From Armillaria gallica (Eukaryota; Basidiomycota; Agaricomycetes; Agaricales; Physalacriaceae): a DNA stretch of 64,000 bases. Below, one piece after another: positions 9,001-19,977 of this stretch; position 1 is the first letter of the stretch, and each line of letters begins with the position of its first letter. Where the stretch lies: contig JBANDB010000002.1 of assembly GCA_037576215.1 (NCBI GenBank), positions 1,302,001 through 1,366,000 on the forward strand, written 5' to 3'. The notes under the pieces are model-generated. The model made no database searches and was not told the origin of the DNA. It worked only from the letters and a program-made list of their open reading frames with translations. Made by a program: the position numbers and the translations under genes.

Positions 9001-11309
9001 TCCAAGAACTGAAGAAGCACATGGCTGAGGACGTCATCCTAGCCATCCCGAACAACAATGACCCATTCCGAGTCGAAGCCAACGCCAGCAAAGGTGCAGT
9101 TGGCGCTGTCCTTAGTCAGCAACAGAACGGGACCTGGCACCCAGTGGCCTTTATGTCGAAGTCACTCAGCGTCACGGAAAGGAACTACGAAATCTACGAC
9201 AAAGAGCTGCTTGCGATCATGCTCGCGCTCTCCGAATGGTGCCATTACCTCATGGGCGCTGCGAAAGATGTAGAAATCTGGATGGATCACCAAAACCTCC
9301 AGTATTTCTGACTTCCCCAGAAGCTGAACCGACGACAAGCACAATGGGTCACGGAGCTAGCTGAATACCACTTCAAGCTCTTCCACAAGCCTGGTGCCCA
9401 GAACGTGAAAGCTGACCTGCTTTCCCGACAAAGCAACCACGACCAAGGAACGAAGGACAATGACAACATTGTTGTCCTTGAAGCCGCGCATTTCCACGCT
9501 CTCATCATGCCAACGACTAGCGAAGTGCATCAGCGAATTGAAGAAGCAACCCGACAAGAGGAACTATGGGACGAAGGCATCGCCACGTCCCTCAACCACG
9601 AATGAGGCATATCCCAAAAGGAAGGGATGTTGCACTACGACAACCGAATCTACGTGCCCAGAAAACGCGCACTCCGAGGGGAAATCATATCCCAGTACCA
9701 CGACCACATAACCGCCAGACACCCAGAAATCGAGAAGACGAAGGAGCTCATGCTCCACAACTACTGGTGGCCAAAGATGAAGAAAGACGTTGAAGCCTAC
9801 GTCAAAGGCTGTGAAACATGCCAACGAATGAAGTCGAGCACCACCGCCAAAGCCACACCGCTCCACCCGAATGCAGTACCAGCCGGACCATGGACGCACA
9901 TATCCGTCAACATGGTCACTGGACTCCCTGACTCGAATGGACATGATGCGATCTTGATGATCGTCGACCGATTCTCAAAAGCTATCATCCCAGTCGCCTG
10001 CAACACCGAGCTGTCAGCCGAAGGATGGGCCCGAATCCTCCGAGACCATGTCTACACGTGCCACGGTATGCCACAGGTAGTCATATCCGACTGCGGCCTG
10101 CAATTTGTATCCAAGTTCATGAAGGAACTTTATCGGATGCTCGACATCACACCCAACGCATCGACAGCATTCCATCCCCAGACAGACGGACAGACCGAAC
10201 GGGTCAACCAAGAAGTGGAAAAGTATCTCCGCATCTTCGTTAACCACCGACAGACCGACTGGAGTGACTGGCTCCCGCTCACCGAATTCACTCACAACAA
10301 TTGCATCCACAGCGCGACAGGCAAGAGTCCATTCATGGTACTCTATGGCCGAAACTCGCGGGTCATTCCCGACTCCCGACGATCCTCCCCAGTCTCGAAC
10401 CCCGCCACCAAAGACTTTGTGCAAAAGATGGCCAAAGTCCACGCCGAAACCCAGAAGGCGCTCGAAGAAGCCGCCAGAAGAATGAAAAACCAGTACGACA
10501 AGAGAAAGCGCGCCGCTCATCCCTACCAGGTCAGCGATCGCGCATGGCTCGATGCAACAAACCTGCATCTGCCATGACCAAAGAAGAAGCTCGACGACAA
10601 ACGAGTCGGGCCCTTCTTGATCCTCGAAAAGGTGGGTGCCAGCGCGTACAAACTCAAGCTGCCGCCCCACTGGAAGATTCACCCACACTTCAATGAGAAG
10701 CTGCTGACCCCATACACGCCACCGGCATTCCCTAATCAGGAACTGCCACCTCCACCACCACCCGACCTCATTCAAGACGAAGAGGAATACGAGATCGAAG
10801 AAGTCCTAGACTCTCGAACTCGCACAATCCGAGGAGCCCGGGGATGAAAGTCATGAAAAGCCATTGACTACTTCGTTAAGTGGAAAGGATGGACATGGGA
10901 GCACAACTCCTGGGTCAGAGATGACGAAATGGGACACGCGCAGGAAGCGATTAAGGAATATGAAGACAAGGCTGACAGCATACACCGAGTCAGCATATTC
11001 AAAATTGTAACCAGACCAGAAGCGCAAGACGAAGAACTCGACAACGGATACGGAGGGGATTCCCTAGGACTCTACGGGAATCCTCCCGATTTCCCCATTG
11101 ACGGACATCCAGAAACCCCATCCCAAGAACATAAGCAAATCGTACAGATCAACGACTGCAAGTTCAAGGACGGGGTGATCTCCTACCTCGCGCAGCGAGC
11201 AGACGGGAAGGAGTGATGGGTTGAAGAACCCGACAAAGAGCAGTGGAGTAGCCTTATCAAAGACTACTGGAACTCGACGCGATCCGACAGCGACGACTTG
11301 ACCGATTAG
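6045..11309 (+). pseudogene. pol: Gypsy1 pol: protease, reverse transcriptase, RNase H, integrase, chromodomain
   Basis: One frame (frame 0) starts at ATG 6045, 23 bases after the gag stop, and ends at TAG 11307-11309. Domains in order: a variable linker; aspartic protease with DSGCTGSAIN near 7575; a LRHDWL region near 7800; reverse transcriptase ([10 protein letters not shown] near 8330, YLDDILIFS near 8640, catalytic DD kept); RNase H from about 9050, where the first Asp is Asn (VEANAS); integrase with HHCC finger (9700-9830), D,D,E core with the first Asp changed to Asn (HISVNMVTGLP), and TERVNQEVE; and a chromodomain (VKWKGWTWEHNSWV, near 10875-10915). Internal stops are TGA at 6477, 7134, 7965, 8130, 8208, 9309, 9602, 10575, 10845, 10854 and 11214 and TAG at 8583. 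No frameshift is seen. The element is dead. Confidence 0.92.
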
Positions 11310-11668
11310 GTCGTTGTGCGCCCTATAACGGGGATAGCCATGGGCCCCATAGATTATGACACTTACAACACGTGCGCACGACTTAACGACTAATAGAAGG
11401 CCTGCCAGGATGAGATAAGGACTTGCCCGCACCACTCGCTTCGCCACCATACGGTAACCCCTCACCTATAGCAACTCACAAGTTGGATAGGATTGTCGCA
11501 GAACGTATGGGGTTGATGGGACAAAAAGAAATCCCTCGTTCTCTCGGGGAAACAACCCCTGGGTTAACATGTCGCAGACTTTGAAGCCTAGATCAAAATG
11601 GTACAATGCTGAAGTGCAGGGAGCGACCTTACTGGCAGTCAGGACGCCTGCCTTTAACGAGGGGGTAA
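11310..11668 (+). other. Gypsy1 3' untranslated region with polypurine tract
   Basis: There is no coding frame. The last bases before the 3' LTR read cgagggggtaa (11658-11668), a purine tract in the position where plus-strand DNA priming starts. Confidence 0.7.
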
Positions 11669-12080
11669 TGTTACAATTTTTCCATTTTTCTTATCTTATC
11701 ACGGCACCTCGGCCCTATATCTTATCATGGCACCTCGGCACCACGATCGACCACACAAAACCCAGCTCCTATCCACGCCTTAGATGCATGACTGCTCGAC
11801 CACATGGATACAGGACAGGACTCCTGACGTTTATCGTCCGACAACCGTACGAACGAACTATTATTAGAAACGAACTGAACGATATATAAGTAGCATAGCT
11901 CTCAGCCATGTACCCTAGCTTCGAGCTAAGTTAATACATACCGGATTCTTACTCTCTTCTTGCTACGCGTTATCCGCTTGCACTCTGAGGTCTGCGAGTA
12001 TTGCCGCTATCAGGATACAACCCGAACGTGAGGATATCTTGATCAGCGCTTGCTTGTTCCACCCGAGTCCAGGCATAACA
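11669..12080 (+). repeat. Gypsy1 3' LTR
   Basis: 412-bp direct repeat of 2100-2511, followed by the target duplication ctatt (12081-12085). Confidence 0.95.
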
Positions 12081-12598
12081 CTATTCATCCAATTGTGTCT
12101 CACCAACCCTGCTAGTGTGAGTAGTACACTTGTATAGCTTACTAGTAACAAATAAAATGTCTTTAAACAACTTTCCTTGATTATTGAAGTCTGCAGAGTG
12201 CTTCTATCGTACTCAAAACACCTGAATTCAATACATTGGTGATAAGTGTAGAGTTAGTGTTTAGTGTTGTTGGTGTTCATTGCCAGCCTCTAGCCTGTTT
12301 GCCATTTGCCATTACTGAGCACATCAGCGTCTACCACCAGCACAACAACTGTTATTAATCATCACATTCCACGATGATCCTCTACCCCCATCTGACAACA
12401 AAAGGAGGAACAGTCACAGTGGCAAACCCTTCATTTCCTTCACAGCATGGATCTATAAGGAGTATTCCAGCTCTATTGTGTTCATCTTTCTTCAAGTCAG
12501 ACCAGAAGGTAAATTAAGATGCTCACTCTCAGGACTGGGTGTCATTGTATTTCTTCTGTCTACAACTTTGTGCATACTGGGAGGGCTCTAAATCATTC

Positions 12599-12655
12599 AC
12601 ATATGGTGGAATGGAAGATATCACTCTGTGGGGTTCAATTCCTCAATTCTGGATA
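12599..12655 (+). repeat. tRNA-like module, type S2
   Basis: It contains an A-box-like segment (tatggtggaatgg) and a B-box (GGTTCAATTCC) and ends in ttctggat. Similar modules lie near 23390-23452 and 39160-39220. It is too short and unpaired for a functional tRNA. A SINE head derived from a tRNA is the likeliest reading. Confidence 0.5.
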
Positions 12656-12925
12656 GTAGAAGACAGTTGTTATTTTTTGTACTCACTGTTGAATTTCATT
12701 TCTCTGCAATGAGTTCTCTGGGACACTGTCACATTCTGCAAAATTCTTGGTATCCCTGAGCCTAATATGCCATGGCCTATTCTTTACAAAGATAATCCTA
12801 GTGTGCATATAGGAAGTGCTGTACAGAAGTTGATGTTGGGGAGAGAAATCAGCACTTTCAGGATGGGGCACAGTTTGGGAATTGCATTGCTTCTTGTTGA
12901 ATGCATAAGGAGATCCCTAAATCAT

Positions 12926-12983
12926 CCAGATATGGCCTAACAGATCATGTTGCTGCTTCATGGGGTTTGATCCCCCAATTCTG
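12926..12983 (+). repeat. tRNA-like module, type S1
   Basis: The A-box TGGCCTAACAG and B-box GGTTTGATCCC lie inside an imperfect inverted repeat, ccagatatgg at the left and ccaattctg at the right. Related copies are at 23731-23790, 34660-34732 and 39463-39530 on the plus strand and 18020-18079 and about 47003-47062 on the minus strand. The copy near 34700 keeps a perfect B-box and T-arm (ggggttcgattcccc). Confidence 0.55.
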
Positions 12984-13447
12984 AATAGGTAAAGCCTGAT
13001 GAGTCTGTCTGTGCCTTTTTTTTTTTAGCACTTGTTGCCAAATTTGATATCTCCATTGATTGTCACCAGGGCAAAAATCCAGGTTTTTGATTCTGTGGAA
13101 ATAGCCAGCATGATCCCAACAGCCTCTCAATCTGCTTGCATCAATTTGACTACTAGCACAAGTTGGATTGTGTTACCTCTCTGCTGAAAATGAACCATCT
13201 GTCACAGAGAGCCAGAAATGAGTTGGGCAGTGATGGCCAACTCCTAGTAAACCATACTAACTACAAAAGCCATTGTGAATGGAAGTCTAGTCTGACAAGC
13301 TATGTATGGCTTCTTGGGAAGACCTTGGCATGATCAGTGGTGAATTTGTATATGAACCATTGCAGAATTTAGTTTGGAATTTCTCTGCAACACTGGGATA
13401 AATAATTCAAGCTTTTTGGTACATTGACAAAATATGCTTAGCTTATT

Positions 13448-13525
13448 TTGGATTGGGAAATTGAACCTCAGCAGCATGGGATTGACTGTTGAATGGTGAA
13501 ACCAAATGACCACTGGGTGCCATAG
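13448..13525 (-). repeat. tRNA-like module, type S3
   Basis: Read on the minus strand it starts tatggcacccagtgg (A-box-like) and has the B-box AGGTTCAATTTCC. A copy is at about 45183-45262, and a degraded one is near 35070-35135. Confidence 0.45.
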
Positions 13526-13795
13526 CAGAAATTGCCTTGTTTGTCTGACATCCCACTGGTTACTATTACGAATGGATGTCTTCTCCCCCACATCGCCCTC
13601 ATCACCAGCTTCAAGTGCTGAATTGTTTTCTGCTCTTGCACTTCAGGAATCAAGTTATTGATAGTGTGGATGGAGGATGGTTGGGAGTGCCTTCATTTTT
13701 TTTTTGCAGAGGGAAGTTAATCAAGCTCCATTTGGAAGTCATTCTCTTCAGAATTAGTGGCAAAATCCATTCACACCCATACAACAAGATAATCA

Positions 13796-13856
13796 AGACC
13801 AGGGAATTGAACCTCAGTACTTAACCCATAGAAGTAACATCTATTGTGCCAGACCT
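13796..13856 (-). repeat. tRNA-like module, type S4
   Basis: On the minus strand there is an A-box-like segment (ctggcacaatag) and a B-box (AGGTTCAATTCCC). Copies are at about 45455-45515 and 35310-35375. Confidence 0.45.
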
Positions 13857-13919
13857 GCATCAGTATTGGTCATAGAAAGCCTCCAATTTAATCCTTGTTG
13901 TCTGCTGCTGACTGATATT

Positions 13920-16900
13920 CAGTGTTGTATGGTCACCTGACCTTGATGCGACATCAAGGTCGCAGGTGACATAACCTTGGGGTGATGGTCAGTAGTCATG
14001 CAAGTGACCTTGACCTTGACTCTGGTCTCACCCATGACTTATAACCTAATGATGTCATCCATCATTGCTTCAGTTCCTTCCTCCATTCTCGTACTTTCTC
14101 TATATATCTACCTTCCATGTGCAAGCATCCTGTATTTACTTCAGCTCAATGTTATTCAGAGTTTCTTCTTTGATTTTTCTAATAGGTAGCTGAGCATGCC
14201 ATCTGTACCAACCAGCGCTATGACCTTATCATTGGTCATTACTGATCAGCTCTTCCAACTCTTTTTGAGCCTCTCCATTACTGACTAGCCATGAATCCTG
14301 CTACCCAACCAGCTCCCATAAATCCCCCATCATCTAAAGCTGAAGGCCCTCTAGAATGATACAGAGAACATTTTTTTGACCATCTCCTATACCAAGTGAA
14401 GACTGCTGGCCCTGGTGGTGATCGGATTTGAGATCCCAGTTCAATGCATAATGGGAAAGCCAAGGTTGTGTATTGTTTATGTCTTCAACAACATATCATG
14501 GCTGCTCATGCCTCAGATCAGGAGCTTTTGAATCTCAGAGGCATCCAGGAGGCCAGAGAGGATTCAGCCATCATTGACCAGTGTAAGTGCTATTGTGCAA
14601 TCTCATCCTTCAGTGTTCTTAATATTTTACTTTGTATTTAATGTTTGAAGTACCTCATAATAATAAACAACATATTTAAGTCATTGCTTGGGAAAAGACT
14701 CTTCAAACACACTTGCAGCAATGCCTTTATCAACCTCCCAGCATCCGGAATAAGGCTGCAGCAGAGGCAGCAAGCTCACCCCAAAAGCATACACCACAAC
14801 TCACAGCATCCTTATCTGCAGTACCTACAGCAGCATCCATACTATTTTCATCAGCTCTGGCAGTGATGGCTCCAACTCCTGGCCCATCATATTTTCCTGG
14901 TGCTTTTGGCACCAATTCTCCAGAACTGATGACACCATGGGATAGCTGTGCAGCATCTCCATCCCTCTCAGCTATAGATCCATCTGATTCTATTTCATCC
15001 ATTGGTTCAAGTCATCCCAGCACTTTTAGCCATTGCTTATCTTATACAAGTTCACGGAAGTCACTAAAGTAGACATATTCTAGCACAGCAGCATCTGTAG
15101 AAGCTCTTCCTTTCTCTCAGGCATGATTTGAGGAACAGATTGTGAGAGTGACTGCCTCTGCTGGATTTCCGCTTTCCTGGGTGGAAATTTCTGAGGTCAT
15201 GCAACTCTTTAGTGATTTCATTCCAGCTGTGAAGCTACCCTCCTGAAAGGTTTTAACCCAGCATCTTCTTCCAAGAGTCCTGGATCAAAAGCGATCAGTG
15301 GTGATTCATGAAGCTGCTGGTGCCAGTGTTATGGCTCAGTGTGATGGATGATCTGGTGAGAATCACCATCACTATATAGCTTTTATGGCAACTGTGAAGG
15401 GAAAGGTATGTGGGGTACTAACTAATTAGTCTCACTTCTATATTGAATATTCTCCAGGTCAGAACAATCTGTGTTTATGATGCCTCAAAAGAGCAAAAGA
15501 CTGCTGATAACCTTCTCAAATTGATGAAGGAGGTCATCGAAATTCTGAAGCAGAAATGGCAAGTCAAAGTCATTGTGTTTGTGTCAGATGCATCAGGTGA
15601 ATCAAGAAAGGCTCATAGATTATTATGACACTTATATCTATGGATCTTTACACCAGACTGCTACACTCATCAGGTATTCCTCCATTTCCCTAGTAAATAT
15701 ACACTTCTACAGTTTACTTCTGTACTAGATCAACCTCATAGTCAGAGATTACTTCAAGGCAGAAGGTGGCTTTTTGATTCATAAGCAGAATGCGACAGAG
15801 CTCATCACTTGGTTGCACAGCAAGACATTTATTCTTGCTCTTCTCCATGAAGCTCAGGTCCAGCATGGGGCTGTACACCCTCTTGCTGTCATTCATGCCA
15901 TTCTCACATGATGGACTGCTCATTACCTTGCATTCCATCGACTTCTTGAGCTGTGTCAGCCTCTTATGCTACTTATTGCCAATGAAAATATGGTAGCAGC
16001 TATGGGGCAGGAGCGAAAGCTTGTCACAGGAGATGCCAAGTCATGGCAAAAGGCTCAAGATATGCTCTTAATCATGCAGGATCCAGGATTTTGGCATGCC
16101 CTTGCACGGTTAGTACCAGTACTTGTAATTACTCTGTGCTTTACTCATGTGTATATGTTTCTCAGAATAAAAAACCACCTTGAACCATTAGCTATTGCCC
16201 CAAATGTCACCCAGGCTGCACTTTGTCATCTTAACCAAGTTCTGCTAATGTTTGGCCAGTTGTACATGCATTATACCACTGCCTTAACTGAACCAGAAGA
16301 TGCAGCAGTGAAGCAAGCGATCCTCAACAGTCTAGATTGGCATTGGGAAAACTCTGAACAAGAGGTTTTTATCACAGCAGTGATTCTTAATCCATTCTAC
16401 AAAACAAAACCATTCCATCACTTGCTTCCCTTCATGAACCTGGCTGAACTCTTTGCATTAATGAAGCGACTCTATGAGCACTTTTTCCAAGAGGATGCAC
16501 CAATTCAGCTGCTCAAGGAGGTGAAGGACTATCTTGGTGGAATTGGCTCATTTGTGTCTCTGGATATAATGGTAGAGACAATAGCTATGATGGTAATGCA
16601 GGTATTTGTCATCACCTTTCTCTTATCAGAGTATTCAAATCTCATGTCCATTTGCAGAAAGAGGAGAGCCCAGATCCTCTTGAAGTTTATGAGGGGCAAT
16701 TCTTGATTGGCATTAATAAACCAGGCACTCCTCTTCCTCCATTGATTCATCTCGCATGGCACATCCTTTCCATAACAGCCAATTCAGCTTCTTGTGAGCA
16801 TCTCTTTAGTGAGCTTGGTAACACCCTTACCAAATTCTGTAATCATCTCAGCATGAATATGCTCACTTCTTTAGCTGAGTTGAAGATGCACATTCGAGAT

Positions 16901-17647
16901 GAGCATATTGAACATGGGAGGGCTCACCCAAAACATTATTTTGGTCTCAAACATGATCAGGCTGATGCAGTTTGCTATCAGACAAACCCGTTGATGGTTC
17001 ATGCAACTAGTCAACTAGACCAGTCTGCCAACAGTGACATCACTGAAGCTGCCAAGAGCAGTGGAGCTAATGAGCTGCTTCCTGCCAGTCATAGCAAGCA
17101 ATTTAGTGATCTTGCTGCAGAACTCTAGTGCAGAGTCAGCAAGGATGATATCAATGAGAGGGACCTAGACTCAGAGGTCTCCGAGGCTCAGGCTTATCAG
17201 CATGCATCATCAGCCCTGAAACTCAATCCAATTCTCCTTGTTTCATTATTCAATTTCCAATCTCAAGAATGGATTGCTGTTCACCAACAAAGCACTACAA
17301 AAAACTTACAGGATGAACTTGAGCTGTACGAGCTTGTAGATCTTGATGCAGAAGGTGATGGTGATGAGTTTTCAATTGAAATTGATATGACAATAGAATT
17401 AATCATGTAGTTATACCTGTAAAATACAAAAATGTTGAAGCTATTAGAGTGTCTTATGGGTTGTGGGCCCCTGCATAATGATTTGCTCACAATTTCGATG
17501 TCACATGATGGCCTGAGGCAACCTGACATCATAGCAAGGGGAAGTCACTGTGGCATGAGGATGGTCATGGTCATCCGATGACAGTGACCATCACAGTCCC
17601 ATGGCCATTATGACCTTGATGACGGTTGCATGACCCACACAACACTG
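13920..17647 (+). mobile_element. Complete hAT transposon, inactivated
   Basis: The ends are inverted repeats beginning CAGTGTTGTATGG at the left and the complement of CAGTGTTGTGTGGG at the right. A perfect 8-bp target duplication ctgatatt flanks it (13912-13919 and 17648-17655), as expected for hAT. An R-family paralogue at about 45560-45600 has the unoccupied site (actgatactcccttgcc), confirming the boundaries. Subterminal DNA holds a perfect hairpin with 10-bp arms (13939-13961) and repeated gaccttga words. The transposase gene inside is on the plus strand and broken. Confidence 0.93.
14291..17410 (+). pseudogene. hAT family transposase, decayed
   Basis: From ATG 14291 the N-terminal part resembles a damaged BED zinc finger (KAKVVYCLCLQQHIMA). 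It has in-frame TGA codons near 14357 and 14434 and a likely intron at about 14582-14706. Further on come motifs of mushroom hAT transposases: FPLSWVEI, VMAQCDG, HHHYIAFMATVKGK, YDASKEQKTADNLL and SDASGESRKAHRLL (the first catalytic region). A long helical insert follows from about 15966 (ALTEPEDAAVKQAILN). The C-terminal dimerisation domain lies at about 16730-16900 (LAWHILSITANSASCEHLFS). The acidic tail ends at TAG 17408-17410. Several stops and frame changes between segments are partly introns and partly damage. Confidence 0.85.
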
Positions 17648-18549
17648 CTGATATTCTCTTGCCAAATGCTACTGAGAAAATGGCAGTCTGTCTGCCATCC
17701 CCATTCCTCAGACTGAGATAGATGCATCCATATCCTTAAACAGGCAAATGCAAACCAGGCTGGCTTCACTCAAGTGAAAAGAGTTGACATTGGAGGATGC
17801 ATCTGTAGACTGTGGTGAGTTCTTCTGCTCCTCCAAGTGGTATCTGTGTTGGAACATCCCAAGAAACATGAGACTGGTGCAACACTAGCAAGGCTGGAAT
17901 GAAATTAAGGCAGAAGCAAGACCCTTTATAGAAAGCCTAGACTCTTGTCTGAGAGATAATATATTGGTGGAATTGAACAGTGAGTACAAAAGAAAATTAC
18001 ACTTTATATTATCACATACAGAATTGGGGAATCGAACCCTGCAAAGCAGCAAAATCATCCGTTGGGCCATAGTATCTGGATAATTTATGTTCCAAGTCCT
18101 TCCTGACAGTGATTACAATAAGACAATGAAGACTAGAATTGTTCCCATGGTAGTCATCCACTGAAACCTAACCACCATATTCAACAGAATGAGGGTTCCC
18201 TCAATGATTGCTCAACAACAGACTCTTATATCTCATCAACCTTGCTGGTTACCTCTCCCAAATCACACATGTATGGACCATTCACATCCCCACTATTGAA
18301 TACAGCATATTTACCGACTCTTTCACTCCTCTCATCAGATCAGGTGCCAATGTACTGTGCTTCACATACCCATGCAAGGCCACCCAGATAAAGTACATGG
18401 ATGGCAAGGATTCTTGCCTCATCCCTGCCAAGAACTTGTCTTGTACCCATCATCAAGATGACACTACACTTGAACTTGGACGCATTCGCACACAGGGTGT
18501 ACCATGGACTTTCACTCGAGGATCATCATTTTGCAGAGGTCTCAATGCT

Positions 18550-18875
18550 AATGCATAGCACGGATGGCATCCGCATCCATCTGCATATTTTTATTATTTA
18601 AAGAACTTTTGATTGAAATACGCAAAAAGAATAAAAAAATAAGCTATGAGCACCGTTTTTTGAGCTCTATTCAATGGTGAATGAGGTTTTATATTCAAAG
18701 AACATTCATGATTTCAGAACTCAATCAAAATATAAAACCTCATTCACCATTGAATAGAGCTCAAAAAACGGTGCTCATAGCTTATTTTTTCATTCTTTCT
18801 GTATATTTCAATCAAAAGTTCTTTAAATAACAAAAATACGTGGATGGATGCGGATGCCATCTGTGCTATGCCTTA
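18550..18875. mobile_element. Palindromic MITE, MULE-like
   Basis: Two arms of about 140 bp are near-perfect inverted copies, with only a short unpaired centre (about 18695-18730). The ends read aatgcatagcac and gtgctatgcctta. It is flanked by 9-bp repeats ctcaatgct (18541-18549) and ctcaacgct (18876-18884), differing at one CpG site. Nine-base duplications are typical of Mutator-like elements. The paralogous site at about 47530-47550 lacks the insertion. Confidence 0.8.
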
Positions 18876-19302
18876 CTCAACGCTGCAAGGAGTTTTGTGA
18901 GAAGGAGGATTGCTGGGCCCATGGATGATGTTTGTGCACTGTTAGTCGAGTGGAAAGAGATTGGGCCAGCGAATCCTCAATGTTTGTTCAATGTCCAACA
19001 TCGACAAGCACTAACAGAAACTCATCAAGCACTGGTTAGAGACTAAGGTCATTCACTGGAGCAATAGATATGGAGATGGTTAAATTGTAAGTAACTTATC
19101 ATCTGCTGCTTCACTATACTGAGTATTTCAGTATACCTACCTTCACACACCACAACAACCACCTCCTTTACCTCCTCAAGCTTCAATAGATAGCATGAGC
19201 AATTCAAATGTCTAGGAAGTCATCCTCACTCCTACATAAGCATAGTCAGTGTGGTATGCAGAATTCAAATCCAACTGCAAAGGTCTGCAAGAACCATGCT
19301 GT

Positions 19303-19854
19303 TCACCTGCACCTGCACCATCCTCCATGTCTATAACTGGAACACATGTTGACACCTACCATCATAACATGCAGTGTTATTACAGTAAACCCAATGAGTA
19401 CAAAAGCACCATGATAACTATCTGCCTCTGCACCTTGCCAAAGCATATCATACTGCTTGGTGAACTCTGGGAAATACTCCTCATTGCATCGGAGATAAAT
19501 TTGTTCTGTGACAGTGCCTACATCAAGAGCAATGGTATAACAGCTGCTATTGCTGCTTTGTGGCACAGTTTGATTCCCTATGTCTACAATGTTACTGAGT
19601 GGAATTTGTCCTTTTACTTGCCATCAGGGTATATATTGTTCCTCTTGCCTGGAAGAGTCCGCACGTGGCACCATGTTGCACTCCAAATTTGCCACCTTCA
19701 AGGCTACAGCTACATCAGAAGACTCAGAACCTTCTTCCTCATTGTTGTTGAAGGATCTGGTGGGATGTGTTAACTGCCACAGTATGAGTAACACAGAAAC
19801 AAGCTCTTGCAGCTGGAGATTGTTTTTTTTTGTTCTGTATGGCAAGGATGTCAA
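19303..19854 (-). pseudogene. Conserved minus-strand frame of the R family, function unknown
   Basis: On the minus strand one reading frame runs for about 184 codons with a single internal TGA (19624-19626). It includes SESSDVAVALKVANLECNMV, RADSSRQEEQYIP, TIALDVGTVTEQIYLRCNEE and EYFPEFTKQYDMLWQGAEAD. The segment VAVALKVAN...DSSRQEEQ is repeated, in degraded form, at about 48240-48420, and DSSRQEEQ again at about 24780 (both minus strand), so it was once coding in the ancestral repeat. A further conserved minus-strand piece (VCEGRYTEIL) lies near 19110-19170 and 47740-47800. No family is recognised. Confidence 0.4.
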
Positions 19855-19908
19855 GGGATGAAACAGACTCTAGGAGATTGTCACCTAGATGAGTGAGAGT
19901 TACACAGA

Positions 19909-19977
19909 GATCCTGTTATGGCATAGGAGATAAAAACATCACTTCTACACAGAGGTTCGATTCTCCCCATCTGGATC
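19909..19977 (+). repeat. tRNA-like module, type S5
   Basis: A-box TGGCATAGGAG and a good B-box (GAGGTTCGATTCTCC). agatcc at the left and ggatc at the right can pair. A second copy is at about 48540-48612, where the B-box CG has become TG. Confidence 0.55.

Larger units (their letters stand above)
2100..12080 (+). mobile_element. Gypsy1: full-length Ty3/gypsy chromovirus, inactivated
   Basis: The element has two 412-bp LTRs (2100-2511 and 11669-12080), starting TGTTAC and ending ATAACA, and is flanked by a perfect 5-bp target duplication ctatt (2095-2099 and 12081-12085). Internally it has a primer-binding site, several small ORFs, gag with a zinc knuckle, then pol in the order protease, reverse transcriptase, RNase H, integrase, chromodomain, which is the chromovirus order. 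Gag is in frame 1 and pol in frame 0. Both are broken by stops that are nearly all TGA. No frameshift is seen in pol from 6045 to 11309. It is closely related to Gypsy2 at 51185. The intact structure with point-only decay suggests insertion followed by methylation-driven mutation. Confidence 0.95.
12290..13919. repeat. R-family composite repeat, copy R1, left part
   Basis: This stretch is similar to 23190-24250, to 38880-39770 joined with 44955-45560, and in part to 34480-35400 and 20380-20600. A shared landmark is the phrase tctaccaccagca near its left end. It contains four tRNA-like modules: plus strand at 12599-12655 and 12926-12983, minus strand at 13448-13525 and 13796-13856. Ordinary ORFs here are short and not conserved. 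It is interrupted at 13920 by a hAT transposon and resumes at 17648. The class of the repeat is unknown. Confidence 0.65.

Noticed and set aside
6045..11309. TGA recoded as a sense codon (alternative code)
   Set aside because: The GMC gene and copia use TGA as normal stop, and the LTR pairs show the same CpG-to-TpG process outside coding DNA.
2100..12080. Classical RIP (CpA-biased) mutation
   Set aside because: Differences fall on CpG, not on CpA, so methylation-linked deamination explains them better.
18208..18558. 116-codon plus-strand frame in R1
   Set aside because: Runs into the MULE-like MITE and is not conserved as a frame in R5, which favours chance.
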